A DNA stretch of 64,000 nucleotides from Streptomyces sp. BV286 (lineage in GTDB: Bacteria; Actinomycetota; Actinomycetes; Streptomycetales; Streptomycetaceae), in the NCBI RefSeq assembly GCF_019090165.1, contig NZ_JAHRIB010000174.1, positions 1 through 64,000 of the forward strand. The letters run 5' to 3'. The translations under genes and the position numbers were made by a program. Position 1 is the stretch's first letter. Each line of letters opens with the position of its first letter. The notes beneath the pieces were generated by a model. The model did no database searches. It was not told the origin of the DNA and saw only the letters and a list, made by a program, of their open reading frames with translations. This document shows, piece after piece, positions 45,273 to 54,367 of this stretch.

Positions 45273-45842
45273 ATGACCACCGAGGCCAAGTCAAATGCCC
45301 GAGAGCGGTTGCTGGACGCAGCGGCCACGCTCACCTATCAAGTCGGCGTCGGCATCGGTGTCGACGCGCTGTGCAAGGCGGCAGGGGTGTCGAAGCGTTC
45401 CATGTACCAGCTGTTCGAGAGCAAGGACGTACTGCTGGCGGCGAGCCTGGAGGAGCGTACCTCCTCCTTCGTGGCGACGCTCCTGCCCGCGACGGACGAC
45501 AGTCGTACGCCACGCGAGCGCATCCTGCACGTCTTCGAGCAGGTGGAACTGCAGGCGGGTGCGCCCGAGTTCCACGGGTGCCGGTACTTGGCTGTTCAGG
45601 TCGAGCTGAAGGACCAGAGCCACCCCGCGAGCCAGGTGGCACGCCGGATCAAGGAAAACCTGACCGCCTTCTTCCGCGCCGAGGCCGAACACGGCGGCGC
45701 GAGCGATCCCGACATGCTGGCCCGGCAACTGATCCTCGTCTTCGACGGCGCCAGCGCCCGGGCGGGGATCGGCGCCGACAACCTGGCGGGGCTCATTGTG
45801 CCCACTGTGACCCTGCTGCTTGACGCAGCACACGTGGGCTGA
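45273..45842 (+). CDS. TetR family repressor of the SDR/hydrolase operon
   Basis: 189 residues. The HTH is at about 10-55, with VDALCKAAGVSKRSMYQLFESKDVLL. The C-terminal domain is of the type often found near SDR and MFS genes. Identical palindromes lie before its own start and before the SDR gene, giving direct evidence for shared regulation. Between them lies a ruined MFS gene. The inducer is unknown. Confidence 0.9.
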   Translation: MTTEAKSNARERLLDAAATLTYQVGVGIGVDALCKAAGVSKRSMYQLFESKDVLLAASLEERTSSFVATLLPATDDSRTPRERILHVFEQVELQAGAPEFHGCRYLAVQVELKDQSHPASQVARRIKENLTAFFRAEAEHGGASDPDMLARQLILVFDGASARAGIGADNLAGLIVPTVTLLLDAAHVG

Positions 45843-46265
45843 CGCATCGCCTGTCAGGACGGGGTCGTGCCCCCCTCTGCTGCTCACCAGGCGATCAACC
45901 GAGGCCACCGCCTGCGCAGCCGGCGGCTTGCGGGCCGGGGAACTGCCCGCCAGCCGCCACGGCCCACGCTGGAGCCCCGCCGGTCCGGTGGATGCCAAGA
46001 TCGCCCTCGCGCGGCTCACTCGCAGATGCGTTCGAGAGGCTTGCGGGGCTCGGGCTGGAACTCGTCGTCCTCCTGGGCTCGGCCATCCTGGCGGACGACT
46101 GTCCGCCTGTCGGAGGCGAGCTCCCGTGCCTGCAAGCACACGATTCGGCCCCACGGCACGGACCGGTCTTGATTCGCGCCTCGAACCGACGGACGGTGTC
46201 CAACCGTCTTTCTGGTCTGCCTCTTTCGCCGCCCAAGGCGGTCCCGAACGCGGGCTAGCAGCAGT
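45843..46265. other. Intergenic region after TetR gene
   Basis: 423 bp between convergent genes. A strong hairpin at 45922-45958 is listed separately. Open frames around 46000-46250 have no family resemblance, and I do not call a gene. Confidence 0.4.
45922..45958. terminator. Hairpin terminator after TetR gene
   Basis: GGCGGCTTGCGGGC (45922-45935) pairs with GCCCGCCAGCCGCC (45945-45958): a 14-bp stem with one mismatch and a 9-nt loop, 80 bp after the TetR stop. Confidence 0.7.
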
Positions 46266-46607
46266 TCATTCCGGTGGGCGAGAGGATCGCGCACGGTCGA
46301 GCTGCTGCTCCAGCTCCGCACGGATGCCGGCACTCAGTTCCCCGGTCCTGGGCCACTCGACCACGAGTTCCGCGACATTGCGCAGTTTGATGTTCGTCCG
46401 CTGAGAGACCTCCCTGAGGACCTCCCAGCCCTGGAACGGCGTCAGCTGCCCCACCGCGATCATCACGCCGATCGCCTGGTCCACCACGGCATGCGAGTGG
46501 ACCGCTTCCTGAAGCTGCGCGTTCTCATCCCTCAGTTCCTCCACTTGCTCCTCTACGCCTTCCTGCTGCACACCATCGGCACCAGGAGTCGCATCCACTG
46601 CCACCAT
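46266..46607 (-). CDS. ANTAR domain protein
   Basis: 113 residues. A short acidic coiled coil (EEQVEELRDENAQLQEAV, about 20-36) leads into an ANTAR domain at about 40-90. The ANTAR pattern is VVDQAIGVMIAVGQLTPFQGW, then LREVSQRTNIKLRNVAELVV. ANTAR domains bind paired hexanucleotide hairpins in nascent RNA and prevent termination. ATG 46607 has GAGGAGG directly upstream and starts a compact protein; the much longer frame is non-coding in character. No receiver or GAF domain is attached, so the signal must come from a partner. Confidence 0.82.
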   Translation of the reverse strand: MVAVDATPGADGVQQEGVEEQVEELRDENAQLQEAVHSHAVVDQAIGVMIAVGQLTPFQGWEVLREVSQRTNIKLRNVAELVVEWPRTGELSAGIRAELEQQLDRARSSRPPE

Positions 46608-47536
46608 CGCCTCCTCATGTTGACCTCCCGTCACCTGACGGGGCTCCGTCTCCGCGTTCCCGCAATCGCCCGGCACATCGCCGGCGAGAGGCGAGATCAC
46701 TGTCACCGGGATGCTGCCAGAAATTCCTCGCGCATATGCCACGCGCGCTGCCGAGGGCAAGGTTGAGGCCATGGCATGGCTGGAAAGGTGCTGCATCGGC
46801 CGGGATGCGAGAAGAGTGATGTCGGCTCCGAGGTGCGCCGTGCCGCTCCCGTCGCACGTGCATGCCGTTGCCGAGAACTGTGGTGCTGCGACGGATTCCT
46901 GCCGTGCCGGGGTGGTGTCTGGTGTGTATGACACGCAAGCGGAGAGAAAGTACGGCGGATCGGCCGAGAGGGAATGGGGCGTAAACGGGCCGGGGCTGCA
47001 AGAGTTGATGGGGCGGCCGCCGCCCTCTGTCGGTGACGGGCGACGACCGCCGTGCACGAGTGCTCGCGTCGACGGTGACGCAAGCACCCGCGCGGGGTCG
47101 TCCTTGCGGCCTGGGGCGTGCGGGAGTTCGCCCCACTCGAAACCGGCCGCGAGGACACAGCCGGAGCCCGCGGACCGTTCGCTGCGGGAGGCGGGCTCCG
47201 GCCGACTGAGATCCTCGGTGCCGGTGAGGCAGCGAGGACAGCCGGACCGCCGCTCTTCCGGACGGGTAACCAGTCTTTCAGTTCAGGAATACTAATGCGT
47301 ACTCGTCGAAGCGTCATAGGGCACGTTCCAGCCCGGCCAAGGTGGAATATGCGCGCCCGTGACTGCTGTGCCCGCCGTTTCGTAGACCGATTCGGGCTGT
47401 CTGAGACGGGGCGTGCCGTGTCTCCCGCGCGCTGCGGGTTCTCGTCCGGTGTCAGCCGCGCGCCGTCGGCGTGGCCGAGGGGCGTGGGCGGGCGGCGAGA
47501 GAACGCCAGATGTCCCTCGCCGCCCGGTCGGTGGGG
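46608..47536. other. Long intergenic region
   Basis: About 930 bp upstream of the ANTAR gene and downstream of the permease gene. Apart from a perfect 11-bp inverted repeat at 47161-47201 I see no gene. Frames through it lack a steady codon pattern. An unrecognised small RNA or ANTAR target hairpin could lie here. Confidence 0.4.
47161..47201. terminator. Perfect 11-bp inverted repeat
   Basis: CCGGAGCCCGC (47161-47171) and GCGGGCTCCGG (47191-47201) enclose a 19-nt loop. It could terminate transcription from the permease side or be an RNA structural element. There is no adjacent gene end within 330 bp, so its role is open. Confidence 0.5.
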
Positions 47537-49192
47537 TCAGGCTGCAGACGGTTGTGCAGGCAGCACGTGGTCGCCGACCTTGTCCGTGCTCAGGCAGAGA
47601 GAGCAGACGTGTGCGTCGTGGGTCTGGCAGGCGGCCAGGTCGGGGCGCTCGTACGCCTGGTGGCAGACGTGGCAGTCGTACGTCGTGGCGCTGGGGTTGC
47701 CGTCCGTGTCGAGCAGGGGCTCGTCGATGCCGTCGTCGGTGCGGCGCAGGTAGTACTTGCCCTTGGTGACGATGGCCATCAGCGGGGTGAGCGCGAAGGC
47801 GATGACGGCCGCGGCGACGGGGGAGTACGGCTGGAGGGTGTCGCCGAGGGCGTGGAAGTACATGGCGATGGACAGCCCCGAGGCGGCGACGAAGGCCACG
47901 ACACCTACCGGGTTGACCGCGTAGAGCATGCCGCGGCGGAACTCGGGCTGGAGCGGGGACAGCTTCAGCAGGTACTTGTTGATGCCGATGTCGGTGGCGA
48001 CGGTGACGATCCAGGCGATCGCGCAGTTCGAGTAGAAGCCGAGAATGCTGTTGAGGAAGCTGAACATGTCGGCTTCCATCAGAGCGAGCGCGAAGCCCAG
48101 GTTGACCAGGACGAAGACCATGCGGCCGGGGTAGTGCCGGGTGACGCGGGTGAAGGAGTTGGTCCATGCGAGGGAGCCGGAGTACGCGTTCGTCACGTTG
48201 ATCTTGATCTGGCTGATGACGACGAGCGCGACGGCCAGCGGGAGCACGAGCCAGGACGGCATCATCGCGTCGAAGGCGCTGCGGAACTGCTGGATCGGCT
48301 CCGGCGCGGCCTCCGGGCCGACCTTGGCGAGGATGTACACGGCGAGGAAGACACCGATGGCCTGCTTGAGGGCACCGAGGATCACCCAGCCGGGGCCGGC
48401 CATGATGACCGCTGTCCACCAACTGCGCTTGTTCGCTTCGGTCTTGGGCGGCATGAAGCGCAGGTAGTCGATCTGCTCACCGATCTGCGCGATGAGCGAG
48501 AGGCAGACGCCGGCGCCGAGTAGCACGGAGGCGGTGTTGATGCCACCCTCGCCGTCGGTGCCCGCATAGGAGAGGAAGCGGTCGACGGTGCCCGGGTCGG
48601 TCGATATCAGGTAGACCAGCGGGGCCACCATCAGCACGAGCCAGACCGGAGTGGTCCACACCTGGAGCTTGCTGAGTGCCTTCATGCCGTAGATGACCAG
48701 CGGGATGACCATGAGTGTGGAGACGGCGTAGCCGAGCCAGAGCGGCAGGCCGAGGCCGATTTTGAGGCCCTGGGCCATGATCGAGCCCTCTAGGGCGAAG
48801 AAGATGAAGGTGAAGCTGGCGAAGATGACGCTGGTGAGTACCGAGCCGTAGTAGCCGAAGCCGGAGCCGCGGGTGATCAGATCGAGGTCGATGTTGTAGC
48901 GGGCGCCGTAGTAGGCGAGCGGGAATCCGGTGACGAAGATGACCACCGCGGCGACGGCGATCGCTACGAGAGCGTTGCCGGTGCCGTGAGCCAGGCCGAT
49001 GCCGGCGCCGATGGAGAAGTCGGCCATGTAGGCGATGCCGCCGAGTGCGGTCGTCGCCACGACCATGGGGGTCCAGCGGCGGTAACTGCGGGGCGCGAAG
49101 CGGAGGGTGTAGTCCTCCAGCGTCTCTTTCGTCGCCTGGCTCGTCGGGGAGTTCGCTTCTGGGGGTGTCAGACGTGACTCGGTGGCGCTCAT
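47537..49192 (-). CDS. NCS1 purine/cytosine-type permease with C-terminal zinc-binding tail
   Basis: 551 residues. About twelve helices span residues 40-480, with NCS1 features such as GIAYMADFSIGAGIG in helix 1 and INVTNAYSGSLAWTNSF in the later substrate-site helix. NCS1 carriers import nucleobases, allantoin, hydantoins or similar with H+ or Na+. The last about 55 residues form a cytoplasmic tail with the spacing C-x2-C, C, C-x2-C (CHVCHQAYERPDLAACQTHD, then HVCSLC). This is a treble-clef-like zinc site not normal for the family. It lies 117 bp after a GntR/FCD regulator gene on the same strand, the likely controller. Substrate unknown. Confidence 0.88.
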   Translation of the reverse strand: MSATESRLTPPEANSPTSQATKETLEDYTLRFAPRSYRRWTPMVVATTALGGIAYMADFSIGAGIGLAHGTGNALVAIAVAAVVIFVTGFPLAYYGARYNIDLDLITRGSGFGYYGSVLTSVIFASFTFIFFALEGSIMAQGLKIGLGLPLWLGYAVSTLMVIPLVIYGMKALSKLQVWTTPVWLVLMVAPLVYLISTDPGTVDRFLSYAGTDGEGGINTASVLLGAGVCLSLIAQIGEQIDYLRFMPPKTEANKRSWWTAVIMAGPGWVILGALKQAIGVFLAVYILAKVGPEAAPEPIQQFRSAFDAMMPSWLVLPLAVALVVISQIKINVTNAYSGSLAWTNSFTRVTRHYPGRMVFVLVNLGFALALMEADMFSFLNSILGFYSNCAIAWIVTVATDIGINKYLLKLSPLQPEFRRGMLYAVNPVGVVAFVAASGLSIAMYFHALGDTLQPYSPVAAAVIAFALTPLMAIVTKGKYYLRRTDDGIDEPLLDTDGNPSATTYDCHVCHQAYERPDLAACQTHDAHVCSLCLSTDKVGDHVLPAQPSAA

Positions 49193-49309
49193 GGTCAGCC
49201 CTTCGGGGTGGGGGGTGCTGCGTGTGGGTGTGGGAACGGTGAGCGGTTGGGCACCCCCGGTCGGCGCCCGGCCGGGCAGTCGAAGGGCCGGGTGGGGATC
49301 ACCGGGGTC

Positions 49310-50044
49310 TCAGAGGCGTTCGGCATGCAGGGCCATCTGGGTCATGGCGCGGCGGGCGCGTTCCATGACTACGTCCATCGAGTCGCCGACGTGGGCGTGC
49401 AGGGCTCGGTAGGCCTCGTCGAGGCGGCCGTCGCGGACCAGTTCCATGATCTGGATGTGCTCGGTGATGGTCGTCTCGACCCGGTCCTGGGTGAGGAAGT
49501 CGTACATCCGCACGCGGCGTATGCGCTCACTGACCGTCACGAGGGAGTCGGTGAGGGCAGGGTTGCCGGAAGCGCGGGAGAGCTCGGCGTGGAACGTCTC
49601 GTCCTGGACGACGAAACGCGGGTCCGGTGTCGGCGGGTGCTCACGCATCGCGTACCAGCGGTCCAGCTCTGCGTGGAGGATCGCCGGATCGTGGCGTAGG
49701 GCTGAGTCCTCGATCGCGCGCGCTATTCCGCGCAGTTCCAGGGTGATCCGGAGCTCGTAGAAGTCGCTCAGTTGGGTCAGGTTGGGGATCGTGACGAAAT
49801 AGCCGTCGGCGCCCCGCTCGATGAGACCGTCGGAGGCCAGACGCGCCAACGCCTCACGCACCGGGGTTCGCGACACCCCGAACTGACCGGCCAGCCGCAT
49901 TTCGGCCAGCCGCTCGCGCGGGCCGAACGTGCCGTCGAGTACGGATGCGCGGAGCCTGGCGTAGACCGCATCGCGCAGGGAGGGCGCAGGCGGCGACTCC
50001 CGTACGGCGACTGTGTCCGGCTGCGTATACAGCTCCGAATCCAT
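49310..50044 (-). CDS. GntR/FadR (FCD) family regulator
   Basis: 244 residues. The winged HTH at about 20-90 contains LRASVLDGTFGPRERLAEMRLAGQFGVSRTPVREALARLASDGLI. An all-helical FCD ligand domain follows, with metal-binding type residues (Asp/His in FYELRITLE, DETFHAELSRASGN and TEHIQIMELV). It is upstream of the NCS1 permease gene in the same direction, so it probably senses a nucleobase-like or organic acid substrate and controls uptake. ATG 50044 has no ribosome site. An inverted repeat 15 bp before it is a possible operator. Confidence 0.9.
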   Translation of the reverse strand: MDSELYTQPDTVAVRESPPAPSLRDAVYARLRASVLDGTFGPRERLAEMRLAGQFGVSRTPVREALARLASDGLIERGADGYFVTIPNLTQLSDFYELRITLELRGIARAIEDSALRHDPAILHAELDRWYAMREHPPTPDPRFVVQDETFHAELSRASGNPALTDSLVTVSERIRRVRMYDFLTQDRVETTITEHIQIMELVRDGRLDEAYRALHAHVGDSMDVVMERARRAMTQMALHAERL

Positions 50045-50058
50045 GAGCGGACACGCTA

Positions 50059-50073
50059 GAAACCGCTTGTTTC
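50059..50073 (-). promoter_or_regulatory. Candidate GntR operator
   Basis: GAAAC-n5-GTTTC at 50059-50073, 15 bp upstream of the GntR start; a single-sided GTTTCC recurs at 50103. The arms are short, so confidence is moderate. Confidence 0.4.
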
Positions 50074-50177
50074 CTGGGAGCCTCTCGCGTGGTGAACGGC
50101 TCGTTTCCTGGATCTCACCGGGCGGTCGGCAGATCCTCGTTGATCATCTGGACGGCGAGCTGGGCTGCACGGTCCCG

Positions 50178-50369
50178 TCAGTTGAGCGCCCGCAGCACCA
50201 GCCGTACAACTGCCATGACTCCTCGCCAGATCCAGTTGAACAGCCCTCCCGCCAGAGCAATGTCAGCTACGTCGGCCGCAGCGTCCGTCCGGTTCGAAGC
50301 GGAACTGCACCGGGAGCAGGAAAGGGGCCAACGGCGCTTGCGCGCACCGCACTTCTTGCATATCGCCAT
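50178..50369 (-). CDS. Small zinc-ribbon membrane protein
   Basis: 63 residues. MAICKKCGARKRRWPLSCSRCSS forms a CxxC...CxxC zinc ribbon at the very N-terminus. An Ala/Asp-rich linker and a C-terminal amphipathic or membrane helix (GGLFNWIWRGVMAVVRLVLRAL) follow. ATG 50369 is preceded by GGAGAG and GAGG. Similar tiny zinc-ribbon proteins are widespread in Streptomyces, function unknown. Confidence 0.7.
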   Translation of the reverse strand: MAICKKCGARKRRWPLSCSRCSSASNRTDAAADVADIALAGGLFNWIWRGVMAVVRLVLRALN

Positions 50370-50781
50370 GACCTCATTCTCTCCTACTGCTGCACTCCTT
50401 CCGTGCCCTTCTGGACGTGGTCGACATGGCGATCCTCGTCCTGGCTCGCCGACGTCCATGCCCAGGAGCCTGATCGGCCAGGGTGAGAACGTGTCTCGGG
50501 CCCCTCACCCTGCGTCGGTCACGGAGCGCGGGCGGCGCCGGTGCGTGTCGGTACCGGGTTCGACCGGTGAACCGGTGAACCGGTGTCCGGTCGGACAGGG
50601 TGGCTCTCTCCTCTCCTCCTGGCGGGCCCGTTCAATTTGTTCGGGCCCGTCCTGCCGCCTGGCTCTGCGACGAGGAGGCAGGCCGGCTCCGCGGGCAAGT
50701 GCGGCCTTGTGCCGGTCGTTCGTGTGCAAGTTCCGTGCTCCTTGATCTTGTGATGAAGATCGTTCTGTTGGAGGCTGAGGC
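50370..50781. other. Intergenic region with a small tandem repeat
   Basis: 412 bp between divergent genes. The octamer ACCGGTGA repeats at 50563-50570 and 50571-50578, with ACCGGTGT at 50579-50586, about 200 bp before the hydrolase start; ACCGGT is itself palindromic. No gene is seen. Confidence 0.45.
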
Positions 50782-51636
50782 ATGCAGAATCTTCCGACAT
50801 TCGTCCTGGTCCACGGAGCCTTCGCGAATTCGTTCTCGTTCGCACCGCTGCAGGCCGAGCTCGCCCTGCTGGGCCACCGCTCGGTCGCGGTCGATCTTCC
50901 GGGGCACGGATTCGAGGCGACCTTCCCCGCGACCTACCAGGCTCCCCAGGACCTCGACGCCCTCGCTGCAGAACCGGGGGGCATCAAGGGAGTCACGCTC
51001 GCAGACAACGCCGTCCGCGTGATCGAAGTCCTCGAACGGGCCAAGCGGAACGGGCCCACCATCCTCGTCGCCCACAGCAGGGGCGGCATCACGACCACCG
51101 CCGTCGCCAACGCCCGGCCCGAGCTGATCGACCGGATCGCCTACGTCTCCGCCTGGTGCCCCGTCGATCTGGACGTGGCCGGGTACTACGCCCAGCCGGA
51201 AATGGCGGACGTCGACGCGGGAGCCTTTGCTGCCACGCTCGTCGGGAACCCGGCCGAACTCGGTCTGCTCCGGACCAACTTCCGCACCGCCGACCCGGCG
51301 TCGCTCGCCGCGTTCAAGCGAGCGTTCGCCGCCGACCTCACCGATGACGAGTTCCGGACCTTCCTGAACACCTTCCAGCCCGACGAGAACCTGGATGTCG
51401 GTACCTCGGCCGACCGGGCACAGGCCACGACCTGGGGCCGAATTCCCAAGACCTATGTGCGCCTGGCCGCCGATGCCAGCATTCCGCCCGCCGCGCAGGA
51501 CCGCATGATTCGCGAAGCCAACGCGCTCACCCCTGACAACCCCTTCGACGTCCGGACACTCGAGGGGAGCCACTTGCGCTGGCTCGTCCACCCGAAGCCC
51601 GCGGCCGAGCTGCTCGCAAGCCTCGCAGCACGCTGA
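50782..51636 (+). CDS. Alpha/beta hydrolase (EstA/hydroxynitrile-lyase-like)
   Basis: 284 residues. The motif FVLVHGAFANSFSF at 7-20 supplies the oxyanion hole, and the nucleophile elbow is VAHSRGG with Ser99. Residues near 215-245 contain an Asp in the RLAADASIPPAAQDR strand region, and the His is in LEGSHLRWLVHP at the end. The compact form without a large cap resembles esterase/hydroxynitrile-lyase-like enzymes of the genus. ATG 50782 has GGAGG upstream. A strong terminator follows. Substrate unknown. Confidence 0.87.
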   Translation: MQNLPTFVLVHGAFANSFSFAPLQAELALLGHRSVAVDLPGHGFEATFPATYQAPQDLDALAAEPGGIKGVTLADNAVRVIEVLERAKRNGPTILVAHSRGGITTTAVANARPELIDRIAYVSAWCPVDLDVAGYYAQPEMADVDAGAFAATLVGNPAELGLLRTNFRTADPASLAAFKRAFAADLTDDEFRTFLNTFQPDENLDVGTSADRAQATTWGRIPKTYVRLAADASIPPAAQDRMIREANALTPDNPFDVRTLEGSHLRWLVHPKPAAELLASLAAR

Positions 51637-51643
51637 CGCTCCC

Positions 51644-51679
51644 GTGACTGCCTACGGTCGAGGGACCGCAGGCAGTCAC
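51644..51679. terminator. Strong hairpin terminator between convergent genes
   Basis: GTGACTGCCTACGGTC (51644-51659) pairs with GACCGCAGGCAGTCAC (51664-51679). The 16-bp stem has a single mismatch and a 4-nt loop, 8 bp after the hydrolase stop. It probably serves both strands. Confidence 0.88.
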
Positions 51680-51737
51680 TCGTCCACCTCACCGCAGGCA
51701 CCGCAGGCAGAGACCTGCCGAATGCGAGCAGGTCCGA

Positions 51738-52400
51738 TCACACCCCGTCCGGGTTCAGGCCGGCGTCGTGAGCGAGCAGGGCCGCCTGGACCCGGTTGTC
51801 GCACCCGAGCTTGGTGAGGATCCGGCTCACGTACGTCTTCACCGTGGCCTCGCTCATGTGCAGCCTTCGGCCCGCGTCCGCGTTGGACAGGCCTTCTCCG
51901 AGCAGGGCGAGCACATCGCGCTCCCGTGCGGTGAGCCCTTCGAGGCGGTGCCTGGCCTCCTCTGCGCGTGCGGTGGCACCGGGGGAGGCGAGGGCGTCCA
52001 CGACGTGCCGGGTGGCGGCCGGTGAGAGGTAGGCGTTGCCCGCTGCCGCCGCCCGCACCGCGTTGATCAGCTCGTCGGGTGCGGAGTCCTTGAGGAGGAA
52101 ACCCGCGCCGCCGTGGCCGAGCGCGCGCAGCACGTTCTCCCGCTCGCCGAACGTGGTGAGAATGAGTCCTCGTACGTCGGGTGAGGTCCGGCGCAGTTCG
52201 GCCAGGGCCGTCAGGCCGTCCATCACCGGCATCTGGATGTCCAGCAGGGCCACGTCGACGGCGGTGCTGCGGGCGGTGTCCACCGCCTCGCGGCCGTCAC
52301 TCGCCTCGGCGACCACGTCGATGTCGTCGGCCGAGGTGAGGATCATCCTGATGCCGGCCCGGATGAGCGGCTCGTCGTCGGCGACGAGGACCCGGATCAC
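51738..52400 (-). CDS. NarL/LuxR-family response regulator
   Basis: 220 residues. The receiver has VADDE near 6-10, Asp54 in VALLDIQMPVMDGLTAL, and Lys in FLLKDSAPDEL. The LuxR HTH contains LTARERDVLALLGEGLSNADAG and TVKTYVSRILTKL. GTG 52400 has AGGAGG 5 bp upstream; the longer frame is not used. It lies 128 bp downstream of its likely kinase gene. Confidence 0.92.
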   Translation of the reverse strand: MIRVLVADDEPLIRAGIRMILTSADDIDVVAEASDGREAVDTARSTAVDVALLDIQMPVMDGLTALAELRRTSPDVRGLILTTFGERENVLRALGHGGAGFLLKDSAPDELINAVRAAAAGNAYLSPAATRHVVDALASPGATARAEEARHRLEGLTARERDVLALLGEGLSNADAGRRLHMSEATVKTYVSRILTKLGCDNRVQAALLAHDAGLNPDGV

Positions 52401-52528
52401 GCGGCCTCCTGGGCGGTATCGGTCGGGATGGGGACGGTCGGGCCCGGCCATCATGCCCTGATCCGGTGGGATGCGTCGCGCGGATGGTGGGAGGAGGTGC
52501 GAGCCGGGTCATGTCCCGGCCCTGTGGC

Positions 52529-54367
52529 TCAGCTCTTGTCCTGGAAGGTCTGTTTCGCGACCAGCTTTCCGTCGCGGAAGCAGAAGCGGAAGACAGTTGT
52601 GACGTCATCGGGGTCGTCGGACCCGAAGTGACGGCAGGTCGCGCCCTCCGGGGGGCGTGGGCCCATGTTCTTGTAGTCCTCGGTCAGCACCGAGTCGTCG
52701 TCGGGCAGTTTGGCCTGCACGTCGGCTTCGGGAGACCCGGGCTCGGCCGATTCGTAGACGCTCGGCGGGATCATGGCCTTGTCCAACTCGTCCATCAGCG
52801 CGCTCACTCCCCAGACGGCCAGAGTTATCAGGCTCACGACGAGGACGACGGCGGTGATGCCGCAGCCGATGGCCATGTTCTTCCTGCTGCTCATGGTGGC
52901 GGCGAACTCCCCTTGTGGATCAGCACGGTTGATGACCGCTCCACTGTGATCCGCCGTGCCGGCCCCGGACTGCCCTCCGAAGTCGTCGTCCTGGTATACG
53001 GAGGTCGCACCGTCCGGGTGGGGCCGTGACTCGCCGACACCGTTGCCGTAGGGCAGCATGCCCGCGATGCGGAAGCCGCCGTCCGCGGTGGGCCCGGTGT
53101 GCACCATGCCGCCGACGAGCCGGGCTCGCTCCTGCAGTCCTCTCAGCCCCTGGCCGCCGCTGACCGCTGCCGGGACGTCCGGTGTCCGGGCGGGCGCGGG
53201 CCCGTTGGCGACCTCGACAACCAGGCTGTCCGGTTCGTAGCGCAGGGAAAGGGTGATCGGCGCGCCCGGGGCGTGCTTGTGGGCGTTGGTCAGGCCCTCC
53301 TGGGCGATGCGGTACGCCGCGTGGTCGGCGGCGGGCGCCAGCGGCCGGACGGGTCCGGACCGGTGCAGGTCCACGGTCGCGCCTGCGGCCCGGGACGACG
53401 CGATGAGGCCGTCCAGGGAGGCGACCGATCGGGAGCGCGGACGTTCGCCGCCGGTGTCGGCGGCCGCACCCGGCGGGTGCCCAGCCGTCGTCCCGACGTG
53501 CTCGGGGCGGCTGTCCGGCCGGTCTCTGTCGGCCCGGTCCACGTGGAGGATGCCAACGGCCTCGCGAAGTTCCGCCATCGCGTTCACCGAGGCGTCCCGC
53601 AGGATGCGCACCCCCTCACGCTGGCGGTCGGTCAGGTCCGGATCGACCTGCAGGGCGCCCGTATGCACGGAGATCAGCGCGAGTTGGTGACCGAGGCTGT
53701 CGTGCATGTCCTGGGCTATGCGGTTGCGCTCCAGCAGGCGCGCCTGCTGCGCCACCATGGTCTGCTCGCGTACGAGCTGGATGTTGTTCCGCTGCAGTGC
53801 GTCCAGCAGCGCTCGGCGCTGCGCCCGGTACCGGGCGGCCAGTCCTGGCACGATCGTCAGTGCGAGGAACACGCCTGCGCCCAGTGCACCGGCGGAGGCC
53901 AGCGACAGATCGGGGTCCGCGTTGAGCTCGTTCCGGGCCAGCACGGCGGTATGCACCAGGAGGGCGAGGGCGTACGTGGCGACCACGCGCCGGGGCCGCA
54001 TGATGCGGCTGCCCGCCGACCAACTCGCGTAGACGAGTAGCGGCACCGTGGCGGCGGACGCCCCGGCCGCGGCCGCCGAGAGGACCAGGACGGTCGCCGG
54101 CCAGGCGCGCCGCAGCAACGACAGCAGGGCAACACCCGTGACGACAGCGGCGGTTCGCACGCCGAACCCGTTCCCCACGGCGTCGAACAGACCCGCCAGC
54201 CCGGCCAGGACAACGGCGAGCACGGTCTCCCCGGCGATCCGACTGCGACTCCAGGGAATCGCGGCGTCAGGCCGGAGCCGGAGTCGGAGCGTCCGGGCGA
54301 CACGGGCGGTGTTTGATTCGTCCACTCTCACGGGCCGACGATAGACAGCCTTCGGGAGCGCCCGCAT
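52529..54367 (-). CDS. Histidine kinase with C-terminal transmembrane extension
   Basis: 612 residues from ATG 54367; GTG 54331 is an alternative. About five helices span residues 40-175. The dimerisation motif is LERNRIAQDMHDSLGHQLALI with phospho-His222, and the HATPase has RIAQEGLTNAHKHAPG and the GQGLRGLQERARLVGG box, ending near 455. The frame then continues without a stop through a disordered linker into a further membrane helix (about 498-523) and an exported tail of about 85 residues with two Cys. The tail may be a separate sensory input or a fused neighbour gene: an internal ATG at 52894 has GGGGAG some distance upstream. The response regulator follows. Confidence 0.85.
   Translation of the reverse strand: MRALPKAVYRRPVRVDESNTARVARTLRLRLRPDAAIPWSRSRIAGETVLAVVLAGLAGLFDAVGNGFGVRTAAVVTGVALLSLLRRAWPATVLVLSAAAAGASAATVPLLVYASWSAGSRIMRPRRVVATYALALLVHTAVLARNELNADPDLSLASAGALGAGVFLALTIVPGLAARYRAQRRALLDALQRNNIQLVREQTMVAQQARLLERNRIAQDMHDSLGHQLALISVHTGALQVDPDLTDRQREGVRILRDASVNAMAELREAVGILHVDRADRDRPDSRPEHVGTTAGHPPGAAADTGGERPRSRSVASLDGLIASSRAAGATVDLHRSGPVRPLAPAADHAAYRIAQEGLTNAHKHAPGAPITLSLRYEPDSLVVEVANGPAPARTPDVPAAVSGGQGLRGLQERARLVGGMVHTGPTADGGFRIAGMLPYGNGVGESRPHPDGATSVYQDDDFGGQSGAGTADHSGAVINRADPQGEFAATMSSRKNMAIGCGITAVVLVVSLITLAVWGVSALMDELDKAMIPPSVYESAEPGSPEADVQAKLPDDDSVLTEDYKNMGPRPPEGATCRHFGSDDPDDVTTVFRFCFRDGKLVAKQTFQDKS

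Noticed and set aside
45992..46258. Plus-strand 88-residue frame between TetR and ANTAR genes
   Set aside because: A hydrophobic patch is present but no start signal or family match, and the opposite strand is equally open.
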